DNA from: Fibrobacter sp.
GTDB taxonomy: Bacteria; Fibrobacterota; Fibrobacteria; Fibrobacterales; Fibrobacteraceae
NCBI GenBank assembly: GCA_024399015.1
Contig: JAKSIC010000020.1
Coordinates: 1-55,379 of the forward strand
Direction of reading: 5' to 3'
Length of the DNA: 55,379 nt
Shown here: positions 42,599-50,660 of the stretch, piece by piece
Numbering within the stretch: the first letter of the stretch is position 1
Layout: every line of letters starts with the position of its first letter
The notes under the pieces: generated by a model
Database searches by the model: none
What the model was told of the DNA's origin: nothing
Seen by the model: only the letters and a program-made list of their open reading frames with translations
Program-made: the position numbers and the translations under genes

Positions 42599-43333
42599 AT
42601 GGAAAGAATCGTTCTCAACATCCCCCACGCAGTCCCCTGCACAAACTTTTCTGATTGGACAAATCCCGAAAACATCAAGGCAGAACATGACAAATGGACC
42701 GACTGGTTCACAGACATCGTTTTCGCCCCGAACGTCTCCACACTCAGAGAAACCCTTGGCGAAGCTAACACAAGCCGCGTCATCCCAGTCTTCGCCAAGC
42801 TATCTCGCTTCGATCTCGACCTTGAAAGATTAATCGGCGACCCCATGGAAAATTACGGACAAGGAATCATCTACACCAAGTCAAAGAACGGACTTTCAGA
42901 GCGTACCCTCCCCATAGAAGAAACCGTACGACGCACACTTTTATTCGTTGAACACCATGCAAAACTATCCACACTTTTGCAACCCGAAAACGCCATTCTC
43001 ATAGATTGTCATAGTTGTCCCAACGATTTTTCGGAAGCAGGCAACGCTGCAGGCGAACCCGTTGACGTTTGCCTTGGATTCAATGACGATTCCACCCGTC
43101 CAAGCGATGAAATCATTGAACTCGCCCGACGAACCTTTACCGACGCGGGTTACAGCGTTGGAATTAACACACCATACAGCAATTCCCTCATCGCTCACCC
43201 CAATCGTCCAAGCCTAATGATCGAACTGAACAAAAGAATCTACATGAACGAAAAAACGCTTGAGATAAACCCAAGCGCAGACAAAGTAAATAGAGTTTTG
43301 AATGAGTTGTACGGGGAAATATTACGGACGTAA
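42599..43333 (+). CDS. N-formylglutamate amidohydrolase
   Basis: This 244-aa metalloenzyme-like protein belongs to the FGase family, which hydrolyses N-formylglutamate (last step of one histidine-degradation route) and related N-acyl amino acids. Visible motifs: LNIPHA at the N-terminus, ILIDCHSCPNDF (metal ligands), VDVCLGFNDD, and INTPYSNS followed by PSLMIELNKRIYM. Length fits. No hut genes are nearby, so the physiological substrate is open. It follows hipA by 128 nt and has its own terminator. Confidence 0.87.
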   Translation: MERIVLNIPHAVPCTNFSDWTNPENIKAEHDKWTDWFTDIVFAPNVSTLRETLGEANTSRVIPVFAKLSRFDLDLERLIGDPMENYGQGIIYTKSKNGLSERTLPIEETVRRTLLFVEHHAKLSTLLQPENAILIDCHSCPNDFSEAGNAAGEPVDVCLGFNDDSTRPSDEIIELARRTFTDAGYSVGINTPYSNSLIAHPNRPSLMIELNKRIYMNEKTLEINPSADKVNRVLNELYGEILRT

Positions 43334-43337
43334 AAAA

Positions 43338-43365
43338 CTCCGGCACTATCGCACCGGAGCTTTTG
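43338..43365. terminator. Hairpin terminator after the amidohydrolase gene
   Basis: A CTCCGG/CCGGAG stem with a 10-nt loop is followed by CTTTTGG on the plus strand and a T-rich tract (AGTTTTTTA) on the minus strand. It can act in both directions. Confidence 0.75.
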
Positions 43366-43367
43366 GA

Positions 43368-43790
43368 TTATTTCTTTCTTCGTTTTTTCTTTGATACATC
43401 AATGGAATCTCGAATCGTATTACAGCAGACCCGCCATTTCGTCCACTTGTAATCAGGATGATCTTCCTTCTTTACCGTTGCGGAGTCATTGACCCATCGA
43501 ATACATTCATCTTCATCAACGGGTCCATGGCACGGCCCTGTCGGACGCTGTTTTAGAAGTTCGTGAACTTCCAAAGAATCCATACCAAGAATCGTTGTCT
43601 TAGAATTTTCAAACGAATTTGAGGTTCATGATTCAATCTTTTTTTGATAATGTACTTTCCAAGAGACGTTTGTCCCAACCAATCTGTAGTTTCCATATAT
43701 TCGTTCAAATCGTTTAGATCATCTACATAATTACGCAAAATTTTGCGTTGTTTTGACAGCAACCCAGGATTTTCATGATGGGCTGCATCA
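43368..43790 (-). pseudogene. Possible broken gene, frameshifted
   Basis: Two minus-strand frames appear to be pieces of one gene. An upstream frame contains QRKILRNYVDDLNDLNEY, TTDWLGQTSLGKYIIKK and RLNHEPQIR. The downstream frame continues plausibly with FENSKTTILGMDSLEVHELL, then CHGPVDEDECIRW and a basic KKKRRKK end. A one-base shift near 43600 would join them. No family is recognised and there is no clear start. Confidence 0.35.
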
Positions 43791-44164
43791 AAAAAAATTG
43801 CTTGTTTCGCACTTGTTACCGCATGATGGTCTTTTTCATGACGACCAACATCTTGGATGCTGTTCAACGGAAGCAATCTCACCGCCAGCGCAAACGATTT
43901 GGAATGGAACAACAAGAAACAGTCCTTGCCGAAGGTCTAAAAATCTGGCAAGCCTACTTCAAGCAAACCTTCAATCATAAAATTCGTGACGAGTACAAGC
44001 TCAACCGCTCCGATGTGGGTTGATATCAAATACGAATGGCACTCAAAGCACAAAACGACACAGGAATTTCCATCCCCATAAACTTTTCCAACTTCGAATC
44101 AGCCTACAAAACCCTCACCGAAAAGCTCCGTCCCAAAGTCTACGAATACGGCTTCTTGAAATAA
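43775..44164 (+). pseudogene. Possible gene remnant with an in-frame stop
   Basis: A plus-strand frame contains GMEQQETVLAEGLKIWQAYF and HKIRDEYKLNRSDVG, meets TGA at 44021, then continues in the same frame with MALKAQNDTGISIPINF and LTEKLRPKVYEYGFLK, ending TAA at 44164. The downstream part alone would be a 42-residue ORF (44036-44164). It looks like the tail of a lost gene; the family is unknown. It overlaps the minus-strand remnant only at its left end. Confidence 0.35.
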
Positions 44165-44200
44165 GTAGTCTTTAATAACCCGATCGGGGATCTAGCCATA

Positions 44201-44237
44201 AAAAAACGCTCGGAATTTTTGTTCCGGGCGGTTTTTG
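44201..44237. terminator. Bidirectional terminator
   Basis: CGCTCGGAA pairs with TTCCGGGCG, with an A7 run on the left and T5 on the right. It ends the minus-strand lipoprotein gene at 44275 and any remnant transcript from the left. Confidence 0.85.
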
Positions 44238-44274
44238 TCAGCCTAGGCTGCTGGTTTTTGCTGTTCTAGGAAAA

Positions 44275-44901
44275 TTAGCGATTACCGAACATACTTTCGT
44301 AGAATTCTGCAATCCAATTCGAAGAACAAACATTTTTCTTTTCGACTCCGTCAATTTCTTCGGTTTTACACATGCCAAAAGTACTCTTATGATTTGCGAC
44401 GCAGAAATCATTAAAACAGGAATCGTTCTCAAAAGAATCGCCATTCAGAATTTTTGTTAACTCAGAATCACTTTTTCTGTACACTCTGTAAAATTTGCCA
44501 AATTCAAGCTTCGGCGAGCCAGACCTGGACAATCGAACTGTATCCGCATTCCCCTGCAAGAAAAAGACGATTTGTATTTCTTCCACGAAATCGCCCAGAT
44601 TATCACATAAGGATCCCACCGCACAATAGTCAATCACGCGACGCTCATATCCCTCTAATGAAGATTCCTTGACGCAATATTCTCCATCACAGAAAACATT
44701 GCGTTCAAGATGTTCTCCTTTGGATTTTGGGGAGGAACATATCAGCTCTCCTTTCAAAAAATACCGCACGCTATCAACAGATGCGTCAAGCAATGTGCTC
44801 ACGGTAATCGAAGAATCGTTCTCTGTGCATACCCTTCCTGACTCTTCGACATAGCATGCAGACATCACCAGAAGAAAAAAGCAAACAACAATTTTTTTCA
44901 T
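44275..44901 (-). CDS. Cysteine-rich lipoprotein of unknown function
   Basis: This 208-aa protein has a signal peptide with lipobox MSAC (residues 13-16). The mature part contains about eleven further cysteines in spaced pairs (CDGEYC, CAVGSLC, CFNDFC, CKTEE...CSSN), suggesting disulfide-bonded loops in the periplasm or at the surface. No family recognised. Codons are less biased and more AT-rich than in the housekeeping genes nearby. Confidence 0.7.
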   Translation of the reverse strand: MKKIVVCFFLLVMSACYVEESGRVCTENDSSITVSTLLDASVDSVRYFLKGELICSSPKSKGEHLERNVFCDGEYCVKESSLEGYERRVIDYCAVGSLCDNLGDFVEEIQIVFFLQGNADTVRLSRSGSPKLEFGKFYRVYRKSDSELTKILNGDSFENDSCFNDFCVANHKSTFGMCKTEEIDGVEKKNVCSSNWIAEFYESMFGNR

Positions 44902-45043
44902 CGCGAAATCCTATGAACGTTGATTCGTTCTAAATATCTTAGGTTCAAACATAGCTATTACAGATGCGCTTTCCAGTGTAACAATTCAAATAGTTAATGC
45001 AAGACCTGAGAGGATTCAGAAGTTGCAAAAAATTCCAAAGGGA

Positions 45044-45072
45044 AAACCGCTCGGAGAAATCCCGGGCGGTTT
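45044..45072 (-). terminator. Terminator of the beta-helix lipoprotein gene
   Basis: AAACCGC(T)CGG pairs with CCGGGCGGTTT; on the minus strand TTTTCCCTTTGG follows. It is 27 nt after the stop at 45099. Confidence 0.6.
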
Positions 45073-45098
45073 CGTGTATCGATGGGAGAAAAATAGAA

Positions 45099-46868
45099 TC
45101 ACCTGTACATATAAACTAGCCCGTTGGGGAACTTCAGCTCCTTCATTCCGTTAGTCTGAACCTGGGCAACAGACTTTACAGCGCCTCCATAGAGAATGGC
45201 GTTGCCTTGGTGTTGGGGCTTGAACGCAGCCACATCAGAACCATAGAAACTGGTATTGTTATAGGTAACCGTTGCGCACTCCGGAATATCCGTGGAGTAG
45301 TTACCGAAGGCCAGGAGCACGCCGCCGGTAATTTCGTAGCCAAGGTCCGTATCGATCAAGCCGCCGGCCATATTGGAGGAACATCCGCCGCTACCGCCAC
45401 CGCCGCCGAAACCGCCGCCCCAGCCACCGAAGCCGCCGCCCCAGCCACCCATGCCGCCTCCACCGAAGCCGCCCATGCTTTCGTAGCTTTCGCCAGTGAT
45501 TTCGAGAATCAACACGCCGCCAGTCTGCTTGGCAGAGCCATTGGCATCCAGCACATCGATCATGTTGCCCTTGGCACTGATGTAATGGTGGCCACCACTA
45601 ATGACAATGTGACCGCTGGATTCGCTGAAGGAAGAAAAACCACCCGCATTGGGATCCTTGGGGCCGCCTGCAGCATTCCAGCCGTCGTCGGTAGCGAAGG
45701 TCGAAGTAACGCCGCCCTCGGCAAAAATCCTGTAGGCTTCCAGACCTTCGGAAGCCGTAACCACGTTGATGGTGGAACCACTCAAATACAAAGCGGAATC
45801 CGCATGGATGCCATCGCCCTTGGAACTGACGGTCACTTCACCACCATTCATATGGATTGCATAATTTGCATGCAGGGCATCGTCTTCTGCATCCACCTTG
45901 ACGGTACCGTCTTCCACATAGACAAGACTGTCGGCAACAATTCCCTTGCCTGTAGCAGTAACGGTGATATTACCACCGGAAATCTCCAGTTCTTCCTTGG
46001 CCTTGATACCGTTATCCTTAGAAACCACGGTGATGTCGCCATTCTTGATCTTGAGATCGTTACTGCAATGGATGCCGTTCTTGAAGTTTCCCTTCACAGT
46101 CAACTTTCCGGCGCCCTTGATGTTCAAATCGTCCTTGGAGTAAATGGCAGCCTTGGCCGTATCCAGTTTGCCCGTCATCTTTTCGAACAAATGATCACCA
46201 TAACCGTCTTCCACCACATTGACCGTACCCTTTACCAAGTGAAGCACCGTTTTGTCGGCGTTCTTTACCAGGATGGGGGAATTCTGGCTTTTCAAAGTGG
46301 CGTTATAAAGATAGATGCCCGTGTTGCCTTCGTTATCCACACCGGGAGTATTCACCACCAACTGAAAATCGGAAGATTCACCAGTCACATAATAAGCGCC
46401 AGGGCATGTAATGGTAGCACTCTTTTGAGCCACCGTCACGCAACCATTGTTATTCTCTACAGTAGCCGATGTGCCAGCAAGCTTCAAAAGAATTTCGCCA
46501 CCGGTCAAGGTCCTTGAATCTTCCAAGTCATTTTCATCATCAGCTGGAACTGTATTACCGGGAACCGTGCCAGGATTTATATCACCCGGGTTTTCGTCGC
46601 CCGGATTGGTATTACCCGGATTTTGCGGATTTGGATTTTGCATTCCAGGATCACTTGCGCCAGGAATCTGGGTACCCGGATTTTCACCGCTGCCCAAATC
46701 GCCACCAGGAATTTCCGTACCAGGATTTTCACCTTCCGGCAGACCACTAAGATTTTCAAAATTAGGGGAAGAAGGATCATTAGGTTCCGTAACCGAACCA
46801 CCTTCGGAACAGGCCACAACGCACAAGGCGGCAGATGCAGCCAGCAGCTTTATCTTTTCTAATCTCAT
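45099..46868 (-). CDS. Cthe_2159-like carbohydrate-binding beta-helix lipoprotein
   Basis: This 589-aa lipoprotein (lipobox VVAC) has a 75-residue Pro/Gly/Asn/Glu linker with repeated PGTxIPG and NPGD units. The main domain (residues about 125-560) shows the repeating pattern of Cthe_2159-type right-handed beta-helices: AAIYSKDDLNIKGAGKLTV, NGIHCSNDLKIKNGDI, NGIKAKEELEISGGNI, DALHANYAIHMNGGEV, DGIHADSALYLSGSTI. The founding member from Clostridium thermocellum binds cellulose and polygalacturonate. A Gly/Trp-rich loop (GGGMGGWGGGFGGWGGGF) near residue 480-500 is an insertion. GGAG lies 5 nt before the chosen ATG; a GTG two codons upstream is less likely. Plant-cell-wall binding at the surface fits the organism. 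Confidence 0.85.
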   Translation of the reverse strand: MRLEKIKLLAASAALCVVACSEGGSVTEPNDPSSPNFENLSGLPEGENPGTEIPGGDLGSGENPGTQIPGASDPGMQNPNPQNPGNTNPGDENPGDINPGTVPGNTVPADDENDLEDSRTLTGGEILLKLAGTSATVENNNGCVTVAQKSATITCPGAYYVTGESSDFQLVVNTPGVDNEGNTGIYLYNATLKSQNSPILVKNADKTVLHLVKGTVNVVEDGYGDHLFEKMTGKLDTAKAAIYSKDDLNIKGAGKLTVKGNFKNGIHCSNDLKIKNGDITVVSKDNGIKAKEELEISGGNITVTATGKGIVADSLVYVEDGTVKVDAEDDALHANYAIHMNGGEVTVSSKGDGIHADSALYLSGSTINVVTASEGLEAYRIFAEGGVTSTFATDDGWNAAGGPKDPNAGGFSSFSESSGHIVISGGHHYISAKGNMIDVLDANGSAKQTGGVLILEITGESYESMGGFGGGGMGGWGGGFGGWGGGFGGGGGSGGCSSNMAGGLIDTDLGYEITGGVLLAFGNYSTDIPECATVTYNNTSFYGSDVAAFKPQHQGNAILYGGAVKSVAQVQTNGMKELKFPNGLVYMYR

Positions 46869-47019
46869 AAACACTCCAATGGCCTTTAATATATATTCTC
46901 CGCCTTAAAACCGATTTAATTTTAAACAGACGTTTTGAAAACGTTGTAATTTTAAAGAAATTTTGGCAAATACAAAACTATTTTTTACACATTCGCAATT
47001 AAATTTTGACCTATCTTAA

Positions 47020-47051
47020 ATAAAAAGCGCCCCGACACGCAAGTGCCGGGG
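47020..47051 (-). terminator. Rho-independent terminator
   Basis: CCCCG(A)CAC pairs with GTG(C)CGGGG around GCAA; on the minus strand CGCTTTTTATTT follows. It ends the 47074-47562 transcript and resembles the hairpin at 40552. Confidence 0.8.
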
Positions 47052-47073
47052 ATCATTTTTTCAGCGTTTTAGC

Positions 47074-47562
47074 TTAGAAACTGTAACCGAAGCCTACACC
47101 GCCTTGAGGTGTCGATACCACGCCAAAACCACCTTCCGATTTGTAAGTATCAATGGCAGATCTCCTCTTGCCATTCGCAAAATATTCAATAAGGTATCCA
47201 ACAGCGGCGGCACCAAGACCAATGCAGAACATCACGTCGCGTCCATTATCAAAAATGCCCTCTCCTTTCGCAAACAAGCCATAGCCCAGAGCATAGCCCA
47301 TAAACGCACCACCCGTGACAGCAAAAGCATAAGCAGTATAACCTAAAATTGTCGCAGTACCCGCCTTGTCAGCGGCGTCATCATTAGAGGAAATGACGTC
47401 TTTTACATCGTCCCACGTTGCAGGAGATCCCCCAATAAAATAATCGTCTGTAAAAAAGCCTTCGTCGTACGAGACGTCACCTTTTGCAGAGGAATCATCA
47501 TTCTGGCCAAAGCTGAAAGAAATTGCGGCCAAGATAAGGGCAAAAATAATTCTGGTTTTCAT
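47074..47562 (-). CDS. Small exported membrane protein of unknown function
   Basis: This 162-aa protein has a signal peptide ending SFG, an acidic stretch (SYDEGFFTDDYF), then two hydrophobic segments (AGTATILGYTAYAFAVTGGAFMG in pieces; DVMFCIGLGAAAVGYLIEYF). The end GGVGFGYSF has a C-terminal Phe. It may be an inner-membrane protein or a small outer-membrane component. GGAGAACAA precedes ATG. It lies between fabF and the beta-helix gene, separated from both by terminators. Confidence 0.6.
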   Translation of the reverse strand: MKTRIIFALILAAISFSFGQNDDSSAKGDVSYDEGFFTDDYFIGGSPATWDDVKDVISSNDDAADKAGTATILGYTAYAFAVTGGAFMGYALGYGLFAKGEGIFDNGRDVMFCIGLGAAAVGYLIEYFANGKRRSAIDTYKSEGGFGVVSTPQGGVGFGYSF

Positions 47563-47612
47563 TTGTTCTCCTTTTTCCCAAAACCAAAGTAAAGGTACAA
47601 AATTCCAGACAA

Positions 47613-47643
47613 AAAAATGCCGGAAGCATAAACTTCCGACATT
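47613..47643 (-). terminator. Terminator of fabF
   Basis: ATG(C)CGGAAG pairs with CTTCCG(A)CAT, followed on the minus strand by seven T residues. Confidence 0.8.
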
Positions 47644-47710
47644 TCGTTTTCAATTTCTTGAACAACTGGCGCAGTTCAGTGTCTGTGCAACACAAACCGC
47701 GCAACCTTAA

Positions 47711-48961
47711 TTAACCGTTGTACTTCTTGAGGATCACGATACCGTTGTGACCGCCAAAGCCCAGAGAAGCAGAAGCGGCAACGTCCACGTTCATGGAAAC
47801 ACCCTTGTTCGGGGTGTAATCCAAGTCGCATTCCGGATCCGGATTTTCCAGGTTGATGGTTGCCGGAACGAAGGAATCGCGAATTGCCAAAGTACTAATG
47901 AGGGCTTCGCAGACGCCAGCAGCGCCAACGCAGTGACCAGTCATGCTCTTGGTGCTGGAAACCTTAATCTTACGAGCGTGATCGCCCAGAGCAAGCTTCA
48001 GCATAGCAGTTTCGGTAACATCGTTCAAGTGAGTGGAAGTACCGTGGGCATTGTAGTAGTCAATGTCGGTAGGTTCAATGCCAGCGTCCTTGATAGCGCG
48101 GAGCATAGCCTTGGCGCAGCCACTTCCATCCGGTTTGGGGCTGGTGATGTGGTATGCGTCAGCAGAAGCGCCGTAGCCGGCAAGTTCTGCGTAAATCTTT
48201 GCACCGCGGGCCTTGGCATGTTCCAATTCTTCAAGAATCATCACAGCGCCACCTTCACCCATGATAAAGCCGGAACGGTCCTTGTCGAAGGGGCGGCTAG
48301 CCTTTTCGGGGCAGTCGTTGAACTTGTCGGTAAGGGCATGCATGCCAGCGAAGGCCTTGATGGAATAGTCGGTCACGCCACTTTCGGAACCACCAGCAAG
48401 GCAGATGTCCAAGCGGCCAGAACGGACAGCGTCCAAAGCAACGCCGAGAGCGTCGGTACCAGAAGCGCAAGCAGTTGCGATGGTCCATGCACAACCGGTA
48501 ATGCCCAGGTTGATGGAAACGTTTGCTGCACCTTCGTTAGGAATAAGTTCAGCCATGGCGAGAGGAGAAACACGACGCTTGCCGCCAGCCACATACTGAT
48601 TGAAGGTGGAGTCGGTGACGTCAATACCGCCGAGACCGCAACCAGCAATAACGCCAGTGGTGTCTGCATGAAGGTCGTCTTCGCCCAGGTTTGCGTCTGC
48701 CACAGCTTCCTTGGAAGCAGCCAGCAGGAACTGGGTGAAGCGAGCCATGCGGCGGGCTTCCTTAGGATCGATGCCGTGTTCTTCGGGCTTGAAGTCCTTG
48801 ACTTCGGCAGCAATCTTTACCGGGCAATCGGTGGCATCGAACAAGGTGATGGGGCCAATGCCGCACTTTTCGTGCTGGATGCCATCCCACAGTTCCTTAA
48901 CGTTCTTGCCAAGGGGTGTCACAGCACCCATACCGGTAATTACAACTCTACGTTTTGTCAT
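47711..48961 (-). CDS. fabF: 3-oxoacyl-[ACP] synthase II (KAS II)
   Basis: This 416-aa condensing enzyme extends acyl-ACP with malonyl-ACP. The catalytic triad is complete: Cys165 in TACASGTD, His306 in YNAHGTST and His343 in SMTGHCVGAAG. It opens with RRVVITGMGAVTPLG and is typical in length. In many bacteria fabF follows acpP; here it stands alone 27 kb from acpP with its own terminator. A weak promoter-like TTGTAG/TATTTT pair lies about 30 nt upstream on the minus strand. Confidence 0.96.
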   Translation of the reverse strand: MTKRRVVITGMGAVTPLGKNVKELWDGIQHEKCGIGPITLFDATDCPVKIAAEVKDFKPEEHGIDPKEARRMARFTQFLLAASKEAVADANLGEDDLHADTTGVIAGCGLGGIDVTDSTFNQYVAGGKRRVSPLAMAELIPNEGAANVSINLGITGCAWTIATACASGTDALGVALDAVRSGRLDICLAGGSESGVTDYSIKAFAGMHALTDKFNDCPEKASRPFDKDRSGFIMGEGGAVMILEELEHAKARGAKIYAELAGYGASADAYHITSPKPDGSGCAKAMLRAIKDAGIEPTDIDYYNAHGTSTHLNDVTETAMLKLALGDHARKIKVSSTKSMTGHCVGAAGVCEALISTLAIRDSFVPATINLENPDPECDLDYTPNKGVSMNVDVAASASLGFGGHNGIVILKKYNG

Positions 48962-49193
48962 ATTTTTTCTCGTTATATGTTTTGATAAAATATAGAAATT
49001 CCGGAGAACCTACAACTTAAAAACATCAGTTTCGAAAATGGAATTAAGTCGGTGCCGCTCTACGTCGCATTTTAGACAAGCATAAATTACTCGTAACGAG
49101 AACAAATATAGCTTGATTTTATAAAGAATTGAACAAATCAAGGTCGTTCCGTTTATCGCTGCGACCCTTTAAACTTTGTGAAAGTATCGTAAA

Positions 49194-49976
49194 TTACAAA
49201 GCCTTGATTTCCTCGGGGGAGAGGCCTGTACGCTTAGAAATGATTTCGAGAGGAATGCCGTCATCGCGGAAGCCCTTAGCCAGTTCCTTGTTCTTGGCTT
49301 CGGCACCTTTCTTTTCGCGGATGTTGAGTTCCTGTTCCAGAGTCATATAAGCCTTCTTTGCTGCGGGATCCTTGCGGTACTTTTCAACCAGTTCGTGAAT
49401 GCGCTCCATCTTCTTGGATTCGCATTTCTTGGTAGCGAAATACTGCATGTATTCGCGGGTCGCCTCGTCCTTGATGTTAGCGTACTTGTTAAATATATAG
49501 AAATTTTTGTAACAAAGGTCATTCAACAGTATTTCGTGGTCGCTTTCGTCACGGTTCTGGAACCTGTAAATGGACTTTCCCTTATGGAAGATGTCGTCCG
49601 GGCAGATGAACAGGATGTACTGTTCCTGGAGTTCCTCGTAGTCACCACCCTTTGCCAAAGCATCCAAGTCGCACATGCCCTGGTAATAACGAGCCCGCTT
49701 CGGAAGTTCTCCCGTGTTTTCCACTTGCATCTCGATATCGAACTGCCTTCCCGCATTTGCCTTGCCGTCGGCACTAGGAATTTCCTCCCGCGCAAGCACG
49801 TCAAAACGAACGCTCTTGTGGAATGGATCCTCCTGCGTTGTAGCTTCGGTGACAACCGTGATTTTCTCGATGGAAATCTTAAGGACATCCTGCAGAAAAT
49901 CCTTGGCCACATCCACGTTGCTGAACACTTTAACGAACATAAAGTTGTCGGTGATGTCCACTCCCAACGAACCCAT
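49194..49976 (-). CDS. Rpn/PDDEXK_2 family nuclease (copy 1)
   Basis: This 260-aa protein belongs to the Rpn (TIGR01784/PDDEXK_2) family of DNA nucleases related to transposase-like proteins; E. coli RpnA promotes RecA-independent recombination. Core motifs: NFMFVKVFSN, then RFDVLA followed by QFDIEMQ (the PD-(D/E)xK residues D and ExQ). A lysine-rich helix (ELNIREKKGAEAKNKELA) leads to the end GIPLEIISKRTGLSPEEIKAL. The last ten residues match copy 2 at 52830. It marks the left border of the accessory island. The ATG is chosen over a TTG three codons upstream; no strong ribosome-binding site precedes either. Confidence 0.82.
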   Translation of the reverse strand: MGSLGVDITDNFMFVKVFSNVDVAKDFLQDVLKISIEKITVVTEATTQEDPFHKSVRFDVLAREEIPSADGKANAGRQFDIEMQVENTGELPKRARYYQGMCDLDALAKGGDYEELQEQYILFICPDDIFHKGKSIYRFQNRDESDHEILLNDLCYKNFYIFNKYANIKDEATREYMQYFATKKCESKKMERIHELVEKYRKDPAAKKAYMTLEQELNIREKKGAEAKNKELAKGFRDDGIPLEIISKRTGLSPEEIKAL

Positions 49977-50349
49977 TTTTTGCAAAAAAGTTTAAATTTT
50001 ACAATTGAAAAAAACAACAAGTCCCACTTTTGGAATAGTGTTCCGACAGCGACAGGGGCACTTTCCCACTTTATTTTGTCAGAACTGTGACACTTCTGTG
50101 ATAAATGGCGGTTGCCTACCGTTTGCAAAAACTTAGCGCATAACCTTTAACAATTAATACGAAAAAAGAGTATATTTAAAACGTCAGATTAATGAATATG
50201 GCTTGCGGAAAACCCTCTATTAAAAAATCTACAAGTCCAATATTGCACCGAAAATTTGTGCAGAACCAAGTCCAACAAGAATGCTTCCAACGTCGGGGAA
50301 TGCTCCCGCAGATAATACCAATACATCAATTCCAGATTTGAGATAGAAA
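49977..50349. other. AT-rich gap with a possible lost-tip remnant
   Basis: This 373-bp stretch between Rpn copy 1 and the small membrane-protein gene has no convincing gene. A 40-codon plus-strand frame (about 50225-50344; contains NIAPKICAEPS and NAPADNTNTSIPDL) stops 3 nt before the next ATG and could be the last part of a lost toxin tip. An antisense frame (about 50229-50380; contains LSAGAFPDVGSILVGLGSA) is also open. Neither can be chosen by eye. Confidence 0.3.
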
Positions 50350-50553
50350 ATGTTTCCACTAATTTCTTTTTTGATTTTATTATCCGTAATAATTTATGCT
50401 ATAAAAACAAAACATATAGGTTATGGAGGGGGACATTTTACATGGGATGATTCCCCAGAAATGTTCTTATTTATGCTAGGTGTTTACGGAATAGCTTTAA
50501 TCATATCTATAATTCTTTTGGTTAGAAGTTTTATTCAATTTTTTGGACTATAG
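50350..50553 (+). CDS. Small two-helix membrane protein
   Basis: This 67-aa protein has two hydrophobic helices (FPLISFLILLSVIIYAI and MFLFMLGVYGIALIISIILL) joined by a polar loop, YGGGHFTWDDSPE. It sits directly left of boundary repeat A of an RHS tip, the same place that the four-helix proteins hold before boundary repeat B. That position suggests it is a leftover immunity-type gene of a lost preceding module. No homologue recognised and the ribosome-binding site is weak. Confidence 0.5.
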   Translation: MFPLISFLILLSVIIYAIKTKHIGYGGGHFTWDDSPEMFLFMLGVYGIALIISIILLVRSFIQFFGL

Positions 50554-50594
50554 CGTTATCTTTAACAAGAGAGTATCCCAACAGTCTTTCGATT

Positions 50595-50660
50595 AAGTCC
50601 CTCAAAATTTCCTATGATTGGAGAGGAATGCCGGTGGAGTTCAGGATGGAAACTAGATCA
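50595..50660 (+). repeat. RHS-tip boundary repeat A
   Basis: AGTCCCTCAAAATTTCC, TATGATTGGAGAGGAATG and the following 25 bases encode KISYDWRGMPVEFRMET, an YD-type RHS motif. It also occurs at 52722 (copy B, truncated) and 53896 (copy C). It marks where the RHS tip begins. Confidence 0.7.
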
